Translations under genes and position numbers: made by a program
The notes under the pieces: generated by a model
Databases searched by the model: none
Seen by the model: the letters and a program-made list of their open reading frames with translations, nothing else
Told to the model about the DNA's origin: nothing
From: Acidimicrobiia bacterium
GTDB taxonomy: Bacteria > Actinomycetota > Acidimicrobiia > Acidimicrobiales > Bin134
Assembly: GCA_009843565.1 (NCBI GenBank)
Contig: VYDF01000005.1
Span: 14,415 to 20,654, forward strand
DNA: 6,240 bases
Reading direction: 5' to 3'
Part shown: piece by piece, positions 5,594-6,240 of the stretch
Numbering within the stretch: position 1 is the stretch's first letter
How the letters are laid out: each line of letters opens with the position of its first letter

Positions 5594-6240
5594 AGAAGTG
5601 GAGGTGTCCGGGCCGTAGCCGGGCACTCCGTGTTCGTGAAGGTCGAGACCGCCGATCTCTTCCTCACGAGACACCCGTAGACCCATCGTCTTCTTCATGA
5701 CCGCAAACAGGATGCCGGTGGTGATGGTCACCCAGGCGAACACCAGTACAACGCCGATGAGCTGGACCAGCAGCTGGTCGCCACCACCGCCGTAAAACAG
5801 CCCGGCGTTGTCGGTGGCCACGAAGCCGTCGGCATAGCGTGAGAACAGGCCCACCGACAGGGTTCCCCACACGCCGCATACGCCGTGGACTGAGATGGCA
5901 CCCACCGGGTCGTCCACTCCCTTGCGGTCGAAGAACAGCACCGAGTAAACCACGATGACCCCAGCAATGCCGCCGGTTACCACTGCACCCATGGGGTTCA
6001 TGGTGGCGGTACCAGCGGTGATGCCCACCAGCCCGGCCAGCACGCCGTTTCCGGTCATGGCCACGTCCAACGAGCCGGTCTTGCGCCAGATGACCGCACC
6101 GGCCACTAGGCCTCCGGCGGCGGCAGCCAGCAGCGTGGTCAGCGCAGCGTGCATCACCACATTGTCGGCAGCCAGCTCCGAGCCGGGGTTGAAGCCGAAC
6201 CAGCCGAACCACAGGATGAACACGCCCAGCACCACGAAGG
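5585..6240 (-). CDS. amt: Ammonium transporter (Amt/MEP/Rh family), 5' part outside window
   Basis: Trimeric inner-membrane channel for ammonium uptake. The frame enters from the right edge, and the C-terminal 217 residues are visible, about half of a usual 400-450 residue protein. The first visible membrane segment carries ILWFGWFGFNPGS, the conserved pore helix. Hydrophobic segments follow: AALTTLLAAAAGGLVAGAVI, NGVLAGLVGITAGTA, AVVTGGIAGVIVVYSVLFF, ISVHGVCGVWGTLSVGLF and LIGVVLVFAWVTITTGILF. The His of SVHGVCG (5885-5887) is the second of the twin pore histidines (His318 in E. coli AmtB); the first lies outside the window. The cytoplasmic tail MGLRVSREEEIGGLDLHEHG is the conserved region that contacts the PII protein GlnK. 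The first in-frame GTG in the window (6233-6235) is internal, not the real start. Whether a PII gene is adjacent cannot be seen. Confidence 0.96.
   Translation of the reverse strand, partial: FVVLGVFILWFGWFGFNPGSELAADNVVMHAALTTLLAAAAGGLVAGAVIWRKTGSLDVAMTGNGVLAGLVGITAGTATMNPMGAVVTGGIAGVIVVYSVLFFDRKGVDDPVGAISVHGVCGVWGTLSVGLFSRYADGFVATDNAGLFYGGGGDQLLVQLIGVVLVFAWVTITTGILFAVMKKTMGLRVSREEEIGGLDLHEHGVPGYGPDTSTSVG

Overview
The window comes from a high-GC bacterium, most probably an actinomycete in the broad sense (Actinomycetota). Three things point there. The gene order dnaK-grpE-dnaJ-hspR ends in a MerR-type HspR. A recognisable HspR operator (HAIR) lies upstream of dnaK. The DnaK is the short monoderm form, lacking the roughly 24-residue N-terminal insertion found in proteobacterial DnaK. 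An O2-dependent ergothioneine enzyme (EgtB) fits an aerobe. A lineage such as Acidimicrobiia is a guess that the sequence alone cannot settle.

Layout, left to right. Positions 1-1005 (minus) hold most of egtB, which runs off the left edge. Positions 1040-4661 (minus) hold the heat-shock operon, transcribed leftward as dnaK (4661-2814), grpE (2817-2278), dnaJ (2268-1369) and hspR (1372-1040). Its genes are packed with two 4-bp stop/start overlaps and one 9-bp gap. Positions 4662-4801 are a divergent control region with the dnaK promoter, a HAIR-like inverted repeat and a second, unexplained inverted repeat around the -35 box. Positions 4802-5548 (plus) encode the glycolytic phosphoglycerate mutase gpmA. 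Positions 5549-5593 hold an inverted-repeat cluster between convergent genes. Positions 5585-6240 (minus) hold the C-terminal half of an Amt ammonium transporter, which runs off the right edge.

How the genes work together: DnaK, DnaJ and GrpE form the Hsp70 folding cycle, and HspR is the feedback repressor expected to bind the HAIR upstream of dnaK, with DnaK as its likely co-repressor. egtB follows hspR on the same strand after 34 bp with no visible terminator or good ribosome binding site, so it may be expressed as a distal part of the stress operon. gpmA and amt look like independent housekeeping genes, although gpmA starts only 36 bp from the HAIR.

This is mostly ordinary core-genome sequence; no mobile element, CRISPR array, RNA gene or unknown multi-gene system was found. 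The points most worth a second look are the operon DnaJ lacking its whole zinc-finger region, the egtB linkage, and the composite dnaK/gpmA control region.
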